DNA of 60,867 bases from an uncultured Solobacterium sp. (GTDB taxonomy: Bacteria > Bacillota_I > Bacilli_A > Erysipelotrichales > Erysipelotrichaceae). The notes under the pieces were generated by a model. The model searched no databases, was not told the origin of the DNA, and saw nothing but the letters and a program-made list of their open reading frames with translations. Where the stretch lies: positions 1 to 60,867 of the forward strand of contig URYK01000014.1 of assembly GCA_900552125.1 (NCBI GenBank), written 5' to 3'. Shown piece after piece: positions 53,162 through 60,867 of the stretch. The number at the start of each line of letters is the position of its first letter. Position 1 is the first letter of the stretch. The position numbers were made by a program, and so were the translations under genes.

Positions 53162-54175
53162 TTAAATTAACATAGTATGAAATATATTAAATACATATCC
53201 TACAAGAATAATACTTATAGTGCAAACAACAATAAATACTGCTAATAATTTAGGTTTTACTGCTTTCTTCAACATTATAATCGAAGGTAAACTTAACGTG
53301 GTGACACCCATCATAAAAGCTAACACAGTACCTAGCTGAGCTCCTTTTGCTAATAAAGCTTCCGCAATAGGAATAGTACCAAATATATCCGCATACATAG
53401 GTATCCCTATTATAGTTGCGATTATTACACCAAAGGGATTATCCGTTCCTAAAACAGATTCAATCCAGCTTTCCGGTATCCAATTATGAATAAATGCACC
53501 TATTCCTACTCCAACAAGAATATAAGGAAATACCTTTTTAAATGTCTCTTCTACTTGTTCCTTCGCAAACTCAATTCTCTCCTTTTTTGTTATAGATGGT
53601 GAATCTATGTCTATACTACTGGCATTTCTAATAAAATCTTCTACGTATTTTTCTAAATGCATTTTCTCAATAAGCGTTCCACCAACAACCGCAATGACAA
53701 GTCCAATAATTACATATGCAACTGCGACCTTTGTGCCAAATATACTCATTAATAAAACTAAGCTTCCTAAATCTACCATTGGTGAAGAAATCAGAAATGA
53801 GAAAGTAACCCCTAATGGTAGTCCTGCACTTGTAAAGCCAATAAACAATGGAATTGATGAACAAGAACAAAATGGTGTAACAGTTCCTAATAGAGCAGAA
53901 ATAATATTAGCGCCTATACCATGAAAACGACCTAAGATTTTCTTAGTTCTTTCTGGTGGAAAATAACTTTGTATATACGATATCACAAAAATCAACACAC
54001 ATAACAATACTGTAATTTTCACTACATCATATAAAAAGAAATGAATGCTGCTTCCTAATTGTGAATGAATATCAATCTGAAACAACTTTAATACTTTACC
54101 AATTATTACATTTAACCATTCCATACCTAATATCTGATTCTGTATAAAAAACCAAATTGATTTTATTACTTCCAT
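53162..54175 (-). CDS. Permease of the ArsP / DUF318 family
   Basis: 337 residues with about eight TM helices and the family signature TPFCSCSSIPLF around the paired Cys. ArsP proteins export organoarsenicals; related permeases export other thiophilic compounds. Starts after GGAAGGGTGG. In an arsR-controlled operon with arsC, so an arsenic efflux role is likely; no ArsB or Acr3 is present. Confidence 0.86.
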   Translation of the reverse strand: MEVIKSIWFFIQNQILGMEWLNVIIGKVLKLFQIDIHSQLGSSIHFFLYDVVKITVLLCVLIFVISYIQSYFPPERTKKILGRFHGIGANIISALLGTVTPFCSCSSIPLFIGFTSAGLPLGVTFSFLISSPMVDLGSLVLLMSIFGTKVAVAYVIIGLVIAVVGGTLIEKMHLEKYVEDFIRNASSIDIDSPSITKKERIEFAKEQVEETFKKVFPYILVGVGIGAFIHNWIPESWIESVLGTDNPFGVIIATIIGIPMYADIFGTIPIAEALLAKGAQLGTVLAFMMGVTTLSLPSIIMLKKAVKPKLLAVFIVVCTISIILVGYVFNIFHTMLI

Positions 54176-54192
54176 AAGTCCACCCTTCCTTC

Positions 54193-54212
54193 ATATCAAA
54201 AAAATTTGATAT
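54193..54212 (-). promoter_or_regulatory. ArsR operator 2 (upstream of the permease)
   Basis: Perfect 8-4-8 palindrome ATATCAAAAAAATTTGATAT between arsR and the permease gene. Confidence 0.7.
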
Positions 54213-54244
54213 ATTGAACATTTTAAAAGTCATCACTCGATGAC

Positions 54245-54553
54245 TCATTTACAACAATTCTTAATTTGTTCTGTATGAGGTACTATTATTTGTGATAATC
54301 GTTGAATTGCATATGCACTTCCTGTTGTACTTAAACTATAATGTGTCCATTTCCCGTCTTGTCTGCTTTGCACTATACCTGATCCACATAATATTTTCAT
54401 ATGATAGGACAACGCCGACTGTCCAATATTCATATCATCTATTAATTCACAGGCACACTTCTCGCCATTCTGTAATAGATTTAATATATATAGTCTTTTT
54501 TCATCACAGAGAGCTTTAAATATTTTTGCATCTTCTTTATATCTATTTTCCAT
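54245..54553 (-). CDS. arsR: ArsR/SmtB-family metalloregulator
   Basis: 102 residues. Winged HTH (SALSYHMKILCGSGIVQSRQDGKWTHYSL) with a Cys pair CAC (Cys33, Cys35) in the alpha-3 position typical of As/Sb or Cd sensors, and a C-terminal Cys pair (100-101). GAGGTAG precedes the ATG. First gene of the operon; binds the two matching palindromes flanking it. Confidence 0.92.
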   Translation of the reverse strand: MENRYKEDAKIFKALCDEKRLYILNLLQNGEKCACELIDDMNIGQSALSYHMKILCGSGIVQSRQDGKWTHYSLSTTGSAYAIQRLSQIIVPHTEQIKNCCK

Positions 54554-54564
54554 ACAACTACCTC

Positions 54565-54584
54565 ACATCAAATATTTTTGATAT
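54565..54584 (-). promoter_or_regulatory. ArsR operator 1 (upstream of arsR)
   Basis: ACATCAAA-TATT-TTTGATAT, the same 8-4-8 palindrome as operator 2 with one mismatch, 12 nt before the arsR start. Confidence 0.7.
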
Positions 54585-54634
54585 GTTAATATTATCGTAT
54601 CTACTTCATATTGTCAATAAACATTAGTTTTATA

Positions 54635-54665
54635 ATAAAAAGAATGAAACAAATTGTCCATTCTT
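54635..54665 (-). terminator. Terminator of the siderophore ABC operon
   Basis: Minus strand: AAGAATG paired with CATTCTT, then TTTTATT. Confidence 0.65.
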
Positions 54666-54674
54666 CAATATACA

Positions 54675-55463
54675 TTATTTACATTTTCCTATAGGAATAA
54701 TCATTGGCCGTTGTATTATCGGATCTTTGATAATTTTACAATTTAAACCATAAACTTCTCGTATAATATCTTCATTAATTATTTCTTCAGGTGTTCCATG
54801 AGCTAGTAATTTCCCATTAGATACCGCAAATATATAGTCTGCGTAGCGAGCAGATAGATTAATGTCATGTAATACCATGGCAACGGTTGTACCTTTTTTC
54901 TGATTTAATTCAGTTAATAAGTCTAAAATTTCCATCTGATAAGATATATCTAAAAATGTTGTAGGTTCATCTAACAACAAAATATCTGTATCCTGTGCTA
55001 ATGCTAAAGCTAACCATACTCGTTGTCTTTGTCCCCCGCTTAATTCATCTACACATCGATCAGCTAAATCAGAGATTCCCATCATATCCATTGCTTCACT
55101 AACTATTTGATAATCTTCTTTGCTCATCCCTTTTAGTGGCTGACGATATGGAAATCGACCTCTAGCAACCAAATCAGCAACATTTATTCCTTCAGGTACA
55201 ATAGGTGACTGTGGCATTAATCCTATATTTTTTGCTAGTGCTTTTGAAGGATATTTATATATGTCTTTATTATTCAAATATACAGTACCCTTTGATGGAG
55301 GAACTAATTTGCATAATGTTTTCAATAAAGTTGATTTCCCACATCCATTTGAACCGATTATCACACTAATTTTATGCTCTGGCAACACTAGATTGACATC
55401 CTTCACAATTGTATGATTTCCATATCCTGAAGATAAATGTTCTGTATATAAACACTGTGTCAT
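54675..55463 (-). CDS. Iron-siderophore ABC transporter ATPase (FepC/FhuC type)
   Basis: 262 residues. Walker A GSNGCGKST, signature LSGGQRQR, Walker B ILLLDEPTTFLD, H-loop VLHD. Last gene of a four-gene importer operon. AGGAGG precedes the ATG. Sequence style is FepC/FhuC rather than BtuD. Confidence 0.93.
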   Translation of the reverse strand: MTQCLYTEHLSSGYGNHTIVKDVNLVLPEHKISVIIGSNGCGKSTLLKTLCKLVPPSKGTVYLNNKDIYKYPSKALAKNIGLMPQSPIVPEGINVADLVARGRFPYRQPLKGMSKEDYQIVSEAMDMMGISDLADRCVDELSGGQRQRVWLALALAQDTDILLLDEPTTFLDISYQMEILDLLTELNQKKGTTVAMVLHDINLSARYADYIFAVSNGKLLAHGTPEEIINEDIIREVYGLNCKIIKDPIIQRPMIIPIGKCK

Positions 55464-55464
55464 A

Positions 55465-56493
55465 TTAGCCTCCTTTATGATTCATTCTAAATAGCATAAG
55501 TAATAAATATGGCCCCCCTAGAATACCTGTAATAATTCCTACTGGATAACGAGCTGGTAATAAATTTTGTGCAACTAAATCTCCCGCTAATACAAGAATA
55601 GCTCCCATAAGACCGGCTTGTAACATATTTGCCTGATTTCCTTTGCAAATTCTAGTAATGATAGGGCCAGATAAAAAGGATACAGCTGCAATTGGACCAC
55701 TAATGGAAGTCGCCACAGCAGAGAGAATAATTGCGTTAACAATCAACAGTAACTTTGTACTTTGAATATTTAAACCTAAAGTAGTCGCAAAATCTTCTCC
55801 CAACTGTAAAAGCATCAATCTTCTACTAAGATATAATAGAGAACCTCCCATGAAAATTACTACAACTATAATTCGAACTGCTCCTTCTATTGTGACATTA
55901 TTTAAACTACCACTTAACCATCGCAAGGCATTTGCTACATCATATTGTGCTGCACGAAGTATAATATAAGAAATCACTGCTTGTAAGAATGCCTGAAATC
56001 CTAAACCGATTAAAATCATTCTGCCATTGTTTGATCCGATTCCCTGCGATAGACGATAGATTAGAAATGCTACAAGCATTCCACCTAAGATTGCACCTAT
56101 AGAAACAGCATTTCCACTCCAATGAAGGATAAGAATACAAAATACAGCTACTGTACTAGCTCCAGATGTTACACCTATAATATCAGGACTAGCTAATGGA
56201 TTACCTAACATTTTCTGAAAGGTATTTCCTGCCATACCAAAGGCTATTCCGCAAAATACCCCTGCTAACATTCTTGGAAAACGTAATGTATTAACAGTGA
56301 AAGATGCTCCTGGTATATTTTCATACAATAAGGACTGAATAACAGTATTTAGAGAGTAAAAAGTATTACCAAGCATCATGGATAGTGCCATAAGTATACA
56401 TAATATAATACATAATATGACAGTAATGGTTATATTTCTTTTTCTCTGCTGATGATAAACACGTTCAATATTTTCTCTTGTCTGCTTTTTCAT
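55465..56493 (-). CDS. Iron-siderophore ABC permease 2 (FecCD family)
   Basis: 342 residues, about ten TM helices, with a ~25-residue charged N-terminal extension. FecCD signatures: NPLASPDIIGVTSGAS and GPIAAVSFLSGPIITR. Heteromeric partner of the upstream permease, overlapping it by 4 nt; lies 1 nt before the ATPase gene. Confidence 0.9.
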   Translation of the reverse strand: MKKQTRENIERVYHQQRKRNITITVILCIILCILMALSMMLGNTFYSLNTVIQSLLYENIPGASFTVNTLRFPRMLAGVFCGIAFGMAGNTFQKMLGNPLASPDIIGVTSGASTVAVFCILILHWSGNAVSIGAILGGMLVAFLIYRLSQGIGSNNGRMILIGLGFQAFLQAVISYIILRAAQYDVANALRWLSGSLNNVTIEGAVRIIVVVIFMGGSLLYLSRRLMLLQLGEDFATTLGLNIQSTKLLLIVNAIILSAVATSISGPIAAVSFLSGPIITRICKGNQANMLQAGLMGAILVLAGDLVAQNLLPARYPVGIITGILGGPYLLLMLFRMNHKGG

Positions 56494-57485
56494 AAACTAC
56501 GTATTTTCACCTTTCTAACAATATAAATAAAGACCGGAGCTCCAAGAATTGCAGTTATAATTCCAACTTCTAATTCTGCTGGACTTGCGATTACTCTTCC
56601 AATAATATCTGCACCTAGTAACAGTATGCTTCCTCCCAATGCAGATAACGGAAGGAGATAATGCATATTCGATCCTATTAATAATCGCATAATATGGGGA
56701 ACCATTAATCCAACAAAAGCAATTGGACCAGCTAATGCTGTTGTAGCACCACATAATAGTACTCCTGCAAATGCTGCCATTGCTCTTACTTTCTTACTAT
56801 TTATTCCTAAGCTTGTGGCTAATTCATCGCCTAACGCTAAAGTATTTAATGAAGATGATAAATAAAATGATAGAAGTAATCCTAAAATGAAATACGGAAG
56901 CAGTACTAAAATCATATTCCACTTAGCTCCGCCAATACTTCCTGTTTGCCAAAAACGAAAACTATCCATTACCTGTGAATTTGGTAACATGATTGTATTC
57001 ACTAATGACATAAGTGCCATCGATGTTGCAGCTCCTGCTAGTGCTAACTTAATTGGAGTAGCTCCACTTTGTCCTACAGAAGCAATACCATAAACAAGTA
57101 TTGCAGTTAACATAGCCCCTGTGAAACCAAGCCAGATATACTGACTTGGTGAAGAGATTGAAAAGAACGCAATTCCCACAACCACAAAGAGAGAGGCTCC
57201 TGTATTTATTCCTAAAATACTAGGATCTGCAATTGGATTTCGGGTAATTGATTGCATAAGACAGCCAGATACTCCAAGAGAAGCTCCTGCTAAAATACCA
57301 AACAAAGTTCGTGGTATTCTTGCCTGAACAACACTAATAGAAAAACTTTCTTTGTTTGTAAAGAATGCATCAAATAATATTTCCATGTCTACTGATTTAG
57401 AACCATACAAAATAGACAATACAGAAACAATAATAAGACAAAGAGAAAGAATCACAAACAAGAAATAAACATTCTGTTTTCTCAT
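56490..57485 (-). CDS. Iron-siderophore ABC permease 1 (FecCD family)
   Basis: 331 residues, about nine to ten TM helices. Signatures: GCLMQSITRNPIADPSILG and GPIAFVGLMVPHIMRL. Overlaps both neighbours by 4 nt, so translation is coupled across the operon. Confidence 0.9.
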   Translation of the reverse strand: MRKQNVYFLFVILSLCLIIVSVLSILYGSKSVDMEILFDAFFTNKESFSISVVQARIPRTLFGILAGASLGVSGCLMQSITRNPIADPSILGINTGASLFVVVGIAFFSISSPSQYIWLGFTGAMLTAILVYGIASVGQSGATPIKLALAGAATSMALMSLVNTIMLPNSQVMDSFRFWQTGSIGGAKWNMILVLLPYFILGLLLSFYLSSSLNTLALGDELATSLGINSKKVRAMAAFAGVLLCGATTALAGPIAFVGLMVPHIMRLLIGSNMHYLLPLSALGGSILLLGADIIGRVIASPAELEVGIITAILGAPVFIYIVRKVKIRSL

Positions 57486-58504
57486 TCGTTTACCTTATCT
57501 GCAGCCTGCCCAATTAATGATAAATACTCATCAATTGTTGCAGAAATACCTAAAACTGTAGGAGTCGCAGAACCTGCTAATGCACTATTACTATCAATAA
57601 CTACTACTGAGCCACGTTTAATAGCTGGAATTTTTCCAAAGATAGCATCTTTTTGTAAAGCTTTTAGGGTTGTATCATCACCATAAGTAACTAAAATATC
57701 TACATTATTTAAAATATCTGCATTTTCTGCGGAAACCGTCAAAGAGAAAGTCGTTTCATCTTTTCCCATTTCCTTAATATTTTCAGGGAATGATAAACCT
57801 AAGTCTGTAAGATAGGAAGCTCTAGGATCACTAGTTAAATATACATAGAATGAGCTAGTATCTGCTGGATTAACCCAAAGGAAAGCTCCGCTTTTGCCTT
57901 CTATCTGAGGATATTCTTTAAATTTATTCGCAATTAATTGTTCAGTTTCTTTAACCAATGCTTCTCCTTCATCTTTCATCCCCATAGCTTCTGCATTAAT
58001 CGTAACTTGCTCTCTCCAATATGTCTGCCATGCTACACGTGGATATGCAACTACAGGAGCAATTTTACTTAAGGTATCATATTCTTCTTGTGTTAATCCT
58101 GAATAAGCAGCTAAAATGATATCTGGATTACTATCCGCAATAGCTTCATAATCTAACCCATCTGTATCATCGTAGACTACTGGCTCTGTTACTCCTAATT
58201 TTTCAAAAGCCTCCTGAGTCCATGGTGATAACCCATCTTTAGTTAATTCACCAAAATTGCCTTTTGAAACGCCAACTGGAGCAACTCCCAATGCTAATGG
58301 AACATCCTGATTTCCCCAAGCTATGGTTGCTATGCGCTCTGGCTTTTCTGTAATCGTTGTTTCTCCAAAAGCATGTTTTATTGTAATTGGAAATTGTGTA
58401 GATGTATTTGTATTTTTATTTTCATATTCATTAGTTGACGATGATGAACAAGCTGTTGTCATCAATAAGAAACCTGTAACTACTACAGCAAAAAATTTTT
58501 TCAT
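57482..58504 (-). CDS. Iron-siderophore binding lipoprotein (FepB/FhuD-like)
   Basis: About 340 residues from ATG at 58504 (after GGAGG; the ATG at 58516 is part of that site). Lipobox LMTTAC, then a TroA-like two-lobed domain (PITIKHAFGETTITEKPERI). First gene of the importer operon. The style matches FhuD/YfiY-type hydroxamate or catecholate siderophore binders; the exact ligand is unknown. Confidence 0.88.
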   Translation of the reverse strand: MKKFFAVVVTGFLLMTTACSSSSTNEYENKNTNTSTQFPITIKHAFGETTITEKPERIATIAWGNQDVPLALGVAPVGVSKGNFGELTKDGLSPWTQEAFEKLGVTEPVVYDDTDGLDYEAIADSNPDIILAAYSGLTQEEYDTLSKIAPVVAYPRVAWQTYWREQVTINAEAMGMKDEGEALVKETEQLIANKFKEYPQIEGKSGAFLWVNPADTSSFYVYLTSDPRASYLTDLGLSFPENIKEMGKDETTFSLTVSAENADILNNVDILVTYGDDTTLKALQKDAIFGKIPAIKRGSVVVIDSNSALAGSATPTVLGISATIDEYLSLIGQAADKVNE

Positions 58505-58521
58505 ATAAACCTCCATACATT

Positions 58522-58537
58522 GTTAGATTTAACTAAC
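58522..58537 (-). promoter_or_regulatory. Candidate DtxR/IdeR-type iron box
   Basis: GTTAG-N6-CTAAC about 18 nt upstream of the siderophore-binding gene. TTAGATTTAACTAA matches the idealised TTAGGTTAACCTAA at 11 of 14 positions. No Fur-type 19-bp box was noticed. Confidence 0.4.
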
Positions 58538-58606
58538 TTATGAAATAGTTATATCAGAACATAACATTTATGTCAATACCATATTATTTTAATAAGAATT
58601 ATGAAA

Positions 58607-58656
58607 TAAAAAAACTGAATCTAAATATGAATGATTCATACTTAATAATTCAGTTT
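58607..58656 (-). terminator. Terminator of the second diguanylate cyclase gene
   Basis: Minus strand: AAACTGAAT paired with ATTCAGTTT around about 27 nt, then TTT. Confidence 0.65.
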
Positions 58657-58663
58657 CAATAAT

Positions 58664-59863
58664 TTAAACCTTTAAATCTTTCTCTATATATTCAATAATC
58701 TGATTTTTCCCATTTGCTTTCACTTGATATAAAGCTTGATCAGCCTTCGCAAAAGCTTCGTGATAATCAAAACATCCTTTGACAGAAGCTAATCCTACAC
58801 TATACGTAATTGTAAAACAAATATCTCCTAAATACATTTTTTTATTATTTTCACCTAAAAATAATTTCAGTTTATTTAAAACTTCCTTTACCGATTTATT
58901 AACAGAAAAAATTAAGAATTCATCTCCACCATATCGGCATACATAATCTTCCTCATCTAGTAATGACGCAATACGCTCTGCTGTCTGTTTGATTGCTAGA
59001 TCTCCAACATTATGTCCATAGGTATCATTTATATGTTTAAAATCATCAATATCTATAATGCATAAATATGCTTCTGTATTCGGATAAGAAGCCATATAAA
59101 ATTCATAATAATTTTCAAACATTAAACGACTAGGATAGCCAGTTAGAAAATCCCCTTTACTAAAAACATCTTCACTAACCAGCATATAATACTTTCTTTC
59201 TTTTTCCCTTGTATTTATCATTACTAGATGATTCTGATCATGTCCGATGAATTTACCGTCATTCTCATGTCTTGTTTCAAACTGAGTTTCAAATCCATTT
59301 ACAGCTAAATTAAAAATATCATCAAAATTTCTCCCTAATATATTATCCCCAATCATTTCCTTTAGTGTTTCTGCATTCTGATTATAGTAAGAGCACTCTT
59401 CTGCTTCTTTATTTTTATATATGACTTCTCCTTGATCATCACTAATTACAATTTTATTTGGAATACTATTTAAATAAAACTCTAAACGTTCACGTTCATA
59501 ATTTAGACTCTTCATTTCTGTAATATCCATTATAGTCACAAACCAGCAATTATTTTCTCTATCATATTTAGCTGTATCATGAACCCAGAAAATTGATCCA
59601 TCTTTTCTTTGCATTCTAAATTCAAAATCTAAATCTTCATTATTCGCAATTTTTTCATCAATTGTAACCAAGATTGCAGATACATCATCTACTACGAAAT
59701 CTGCAAATCGATTATTATGATTTTTCTCTATCTCTTCTCTTGTATAACCAATCATCTCATAGAAATAATCATTAGCATAATTAATTGTTGAATATTGATC
59801 ATTTTTACAATGTAAAACTCCTGCATGTATATGTTCTAAAATGCTTTTATATTGATTAAACAT
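58664..59863 (-). CDS. Cytoplasmic PAS-GGDEF diguanylate cyclase
   Basis: About 399 residues from ATG at 59863. The start is uncertain: TTG at 59881 is also in frame and neither has a strong ribosome site. PAS domain about 10-120 (NYANDYFYEMIGYTREEI), a second degenerate PAS-like region about 125-235, and a GGDEF domain with canonical GGDEF at about 312-316. The I-site position reads DEED instead of RxxD, so product inhibition is probably absent, unlike the first cyclase at 5140. No TM segments. Confidence 0.88.
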   Translation of the reverse strand: MFNQYKSILEHIHAGVLHCKNDQYSTINYANDYFYEMIGYTREEIEKNHNNRFADFVVDDVSAILVTIDEKIANNEDLDFEFRMQRKDGSIFWVHDTAKYDRENNCWFVTIMDITEMKSLNYERERLEFYLNSIPNKIVISDDQGEVIYKNKEAEECSYYNQNAETLKEMIGDNILGRNFDDIFNLAVNGFETQFETRHENDGKFIGHDQNHLVMINTREKERKYYMLVSEDVFSKGDFLTGYPSRLMFENYYEFYMASYPNTEAYLCIIDIDDFKHINDTYGHNVGDLAIKQTAERIASLLDEEDYVCRYGGDEFLIFSVNKSVKEVLNKLKLFLGENNKKMYLGDICFTITYSVGLASVKGCFDYHEAFAKADQALYQVKANGKNQIIEYIEKDLKV

Positions 59864-60305
59864 GTGTTTCTTGCCACTCAAAATATAATTAAATATACTC
59901 GTAACTAAACAAGAGTTTTATAAAACTCTTGTTGTAATTTAAGACAATTTATTCTTCTATTCTTGTAAATTTTTGTAGTTAATACAGTCGAATTAGTATA
60001 TTTTTTGAGTGGATCCTCCTTTCTATAATTTTCAATAACTATTTCATAATTTGATTTTTGCGAATTTATTCATGTTTTATATTACACTCATAGATAGCGA
60101 TCTTAATTGTTTAAAGTATTATTACAATCAGTCTTATCTATTCTATCATAGGTTACACTTCGATGCTATAGTTATGAATCAATTTATCACATATACATAA
60201 CATATTTATTAAACATTCTTCTTTTCTTTCCGATATTTTTATCATTTAATGAGAGCTAAATTTAATATTCAAACTTATACGCATCTATAATAATGAACAA
60301 ATTCA
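59864..60305. other. AT-rich gap with a perfect 26-bp palindrome
   Basis: Contains the perfect palindrome at 59908-59933 (AACAAGAGTTTTA and its complement). Read on the minus strand it is followed by TTTAG, so it may end the tiny gene at 60306 as a weak terminator. The rest (59940-60300) shows AT-rich DNA without an ORF I would call. Confidence 0.5.
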
Positions 60306-60470
60306 TTAGGAAAAATTTATGGTAACGTCTACATTTGTATCTATACCATTTAAACATCTTAAAATAGCTAAAACATCATTTTCTTTTTTTACAGCGACTT
60401 TAGTCTTATTAAAAAGTAATAGTATTTTATCATTAATTAAGTCGTTATATTTAATAATGTCTTTTATCAT
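60306..60470 (-). CDS. Tiny protein, 54 aa, unknown
   Basis: ATG at 60470 lies 9 nt after AGGAGG. Product is Lys/Asn/Asp-rich and helical (starts MIKDIIKYNDLINDKILLLF), no TM helix evident, no family recognised. Divergent (137 nt) from a ribbon-helix-helix gene; the pair may form a small regulatory or toxin-antitoxin-like unit. Confidence 0.5.
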   Translation of the reverse strand: MIKDIIKYNDLINDKILLLFNKTKVAVKKENDVLAILRCLNGIDTNVDVTINFS

Positions 60471-60607
60471 TAAATCTATCCTCCTGTCTTATAACTATAA
60501 TACACAATTACACATATTTTTACAATATATATTGCACAGGAATTAAAGTGTATATAATGTTTCTATTTTCTAATAATATTTAGGTGTTTAAGATAGGAGT
60601 GACACTT

Positions 60608-60781
60608 ATGGGATTTAAAATAGAGAAAGAAGAATATGTAAATAAAACATTTCGTATAGAAAAGAAACTTGTTGAAAAATTAGAAGTAATCTGTGACCAG
60701 AAAAATATTTCTTTAAATAAACTTGTAGTTAAATGTATTAAATATGCTTTGGATAATTTAGAAGATGAAAAAGAGAACTGA
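60608..60781 (+). CDS. Ribbon-helix-helix-like small DNA-binding protein
   Basis: 57 residues from ATG at 60608 after AGGAGTG. Pattern KTFRIEKKLVEKLEVICDQ then KNISLNKLVVKCIKYALDNL fits a CopG/Arc-type beta-strand plus two helices. Such proteins serve as antitoxins, plasmid copy regulators or repressors; the target is unknown. It lies just before an IS200/IS605-like edge. Confidence 0.68.
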   Translation: MGFKIEKEEYVNKTFRIEKKLVEKLEVICDQKNISLNKLVVKCIKYALDNLEDEKEN

Positions 60782-60819
60782 GATTAGAAATATTATTAAG
60801 ATAAACGTTTCAAATCATA

Positions 60820-60867
60820 ACCACGCCTAAAAGACGTGGTATGTACTCGTCCTAAAAGGACATAATG
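60820..60867 (+). mobile_element. Possible IS200/IS605-type element end (continues outside window)
   Basis: ACCACG...CGTGGT hairpin (60820-60840) with loop CCTAAAAGA, followed by a second short hairpin GTCC-TAAAA-GGAC (60849-60861). CCACG-type end hairpins are characteristic of IS200/IS605 elements. The transposase is not in the window, so this is a tentative call. Confidence 0.45.

Noticed and set aside
60319..60546. Plus-strand ORF of 75 codons
   Set aside because: Antisense to the 54-aa minus-strand gene, which has AGGAGG; this frame has no ribosome site.
1..60867. CRISPR arrays, tRNA and rRNA genes
   Set aside because: No regularly spaced repeats and no cloverleaf or rRNA-like stretches were seen on reading; a weak tRNA could only be excluded with tRNAscan-SE.

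Overview
This is a low-GC, Gram-positive (Bacillota) chromosomal segment. The evidence is strong AGGAGG-type ribosome binding sites, intrinsic hairpin-plus-T terminators, lipoproteins with LxxC boxes and protein families typical of Firmicutes. The gene mix (split xanthine-dehydrogenase-type hydroxylase, PnuC, AgrC/LytTR-like and OmpR-type two-component systems, acetylase-branch DAP genes) suggests an anaerobic gut bacterium, perhaps Erysipelotrichia. That rank is inference; only Bacillota is well supported.

Layout. 1-700: 3' part of a DDE transposase. 716-5022: msrA, then ung-folC-recQ read leftward. 5140-7083: membrane-bound diguanylate cyclase. 7369-14850: a leftward operon for a molybdenum hydroxylase (FAD, 2Fe-2S and Mo subunits, a MocA-like cofactor enzyme) together with a BtuCDF-type transporter, probably for molybdate, and a small P-loop NTPase. 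It is preceded by a guanine-class purine riboswitch and a terminator. 14920-15820: divergent pnuC behind a structured leader. 15825-20139: a two-component system and two exported proteins that share an 11-bp-spaced direct-repeat box. 20329-24292: DUF1361 protein, XRE regulator, an AlbA-domain gene broken by an in-frame stop, and two tandem tiny membrane proteins. 24294-27720: an amidohydrolase divergent from dapF-dapB-dapH. 27748-33024: YczE-like protein, solute-binding lipoprotein, degenerate GH13 protein, YigZ and a small secreted protein. 33117-38308: FtsX-type ABC transporter with an AgrC/LytTR-like pair. 38400-43657: a marR-ABC-ABC exporter cluster enclosed by two ~460-bp inverted repeats. 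43705-50682: NUDIX hydrolase, unknown protein, Lrp regulator with aminotransferase, M20 hydrolase, ABC-2 transporter, ferritin. 50755-58504: DEAD-box helicase, an arsR-permease-thioredoxin-arsC operon, and an iron-siderophore ABC operon. 58664-60867: second diguanylate cyclase, two divergent tiny genes, and a hairpin edge like those of IS200/IS605 elements.

The most unusual signal is in the inverted repeats. Each carries a 37-38 codon ORF for a conserved amphipathic peptide and, converging on it, a promoter-terminator unit for a ~63-nt RNA. That RNA contains CATGCAGAC, the exact complement of GTCTGCATG in the 5' leader of the peptide mRNA. In both copies the target is folded into a leader hairpin. 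This is the architecture of a type I toxin-antitoxin module (compare Fst/RNAII), but the peptide does not look like Fst. The flanked ABC exporter leaves open a second reading: an exported amphipathic peptide system.

Regulatory logic visible in the DNA: the purine riboswitch can pair its P1 3' strand with the terminator 5' arm, as expected of an OFF switch; the OmpR-type regulator appears to autoregulate and to drive the PepSY and lipoprotein genes; MarR and ArsR each have two matched palindromes.
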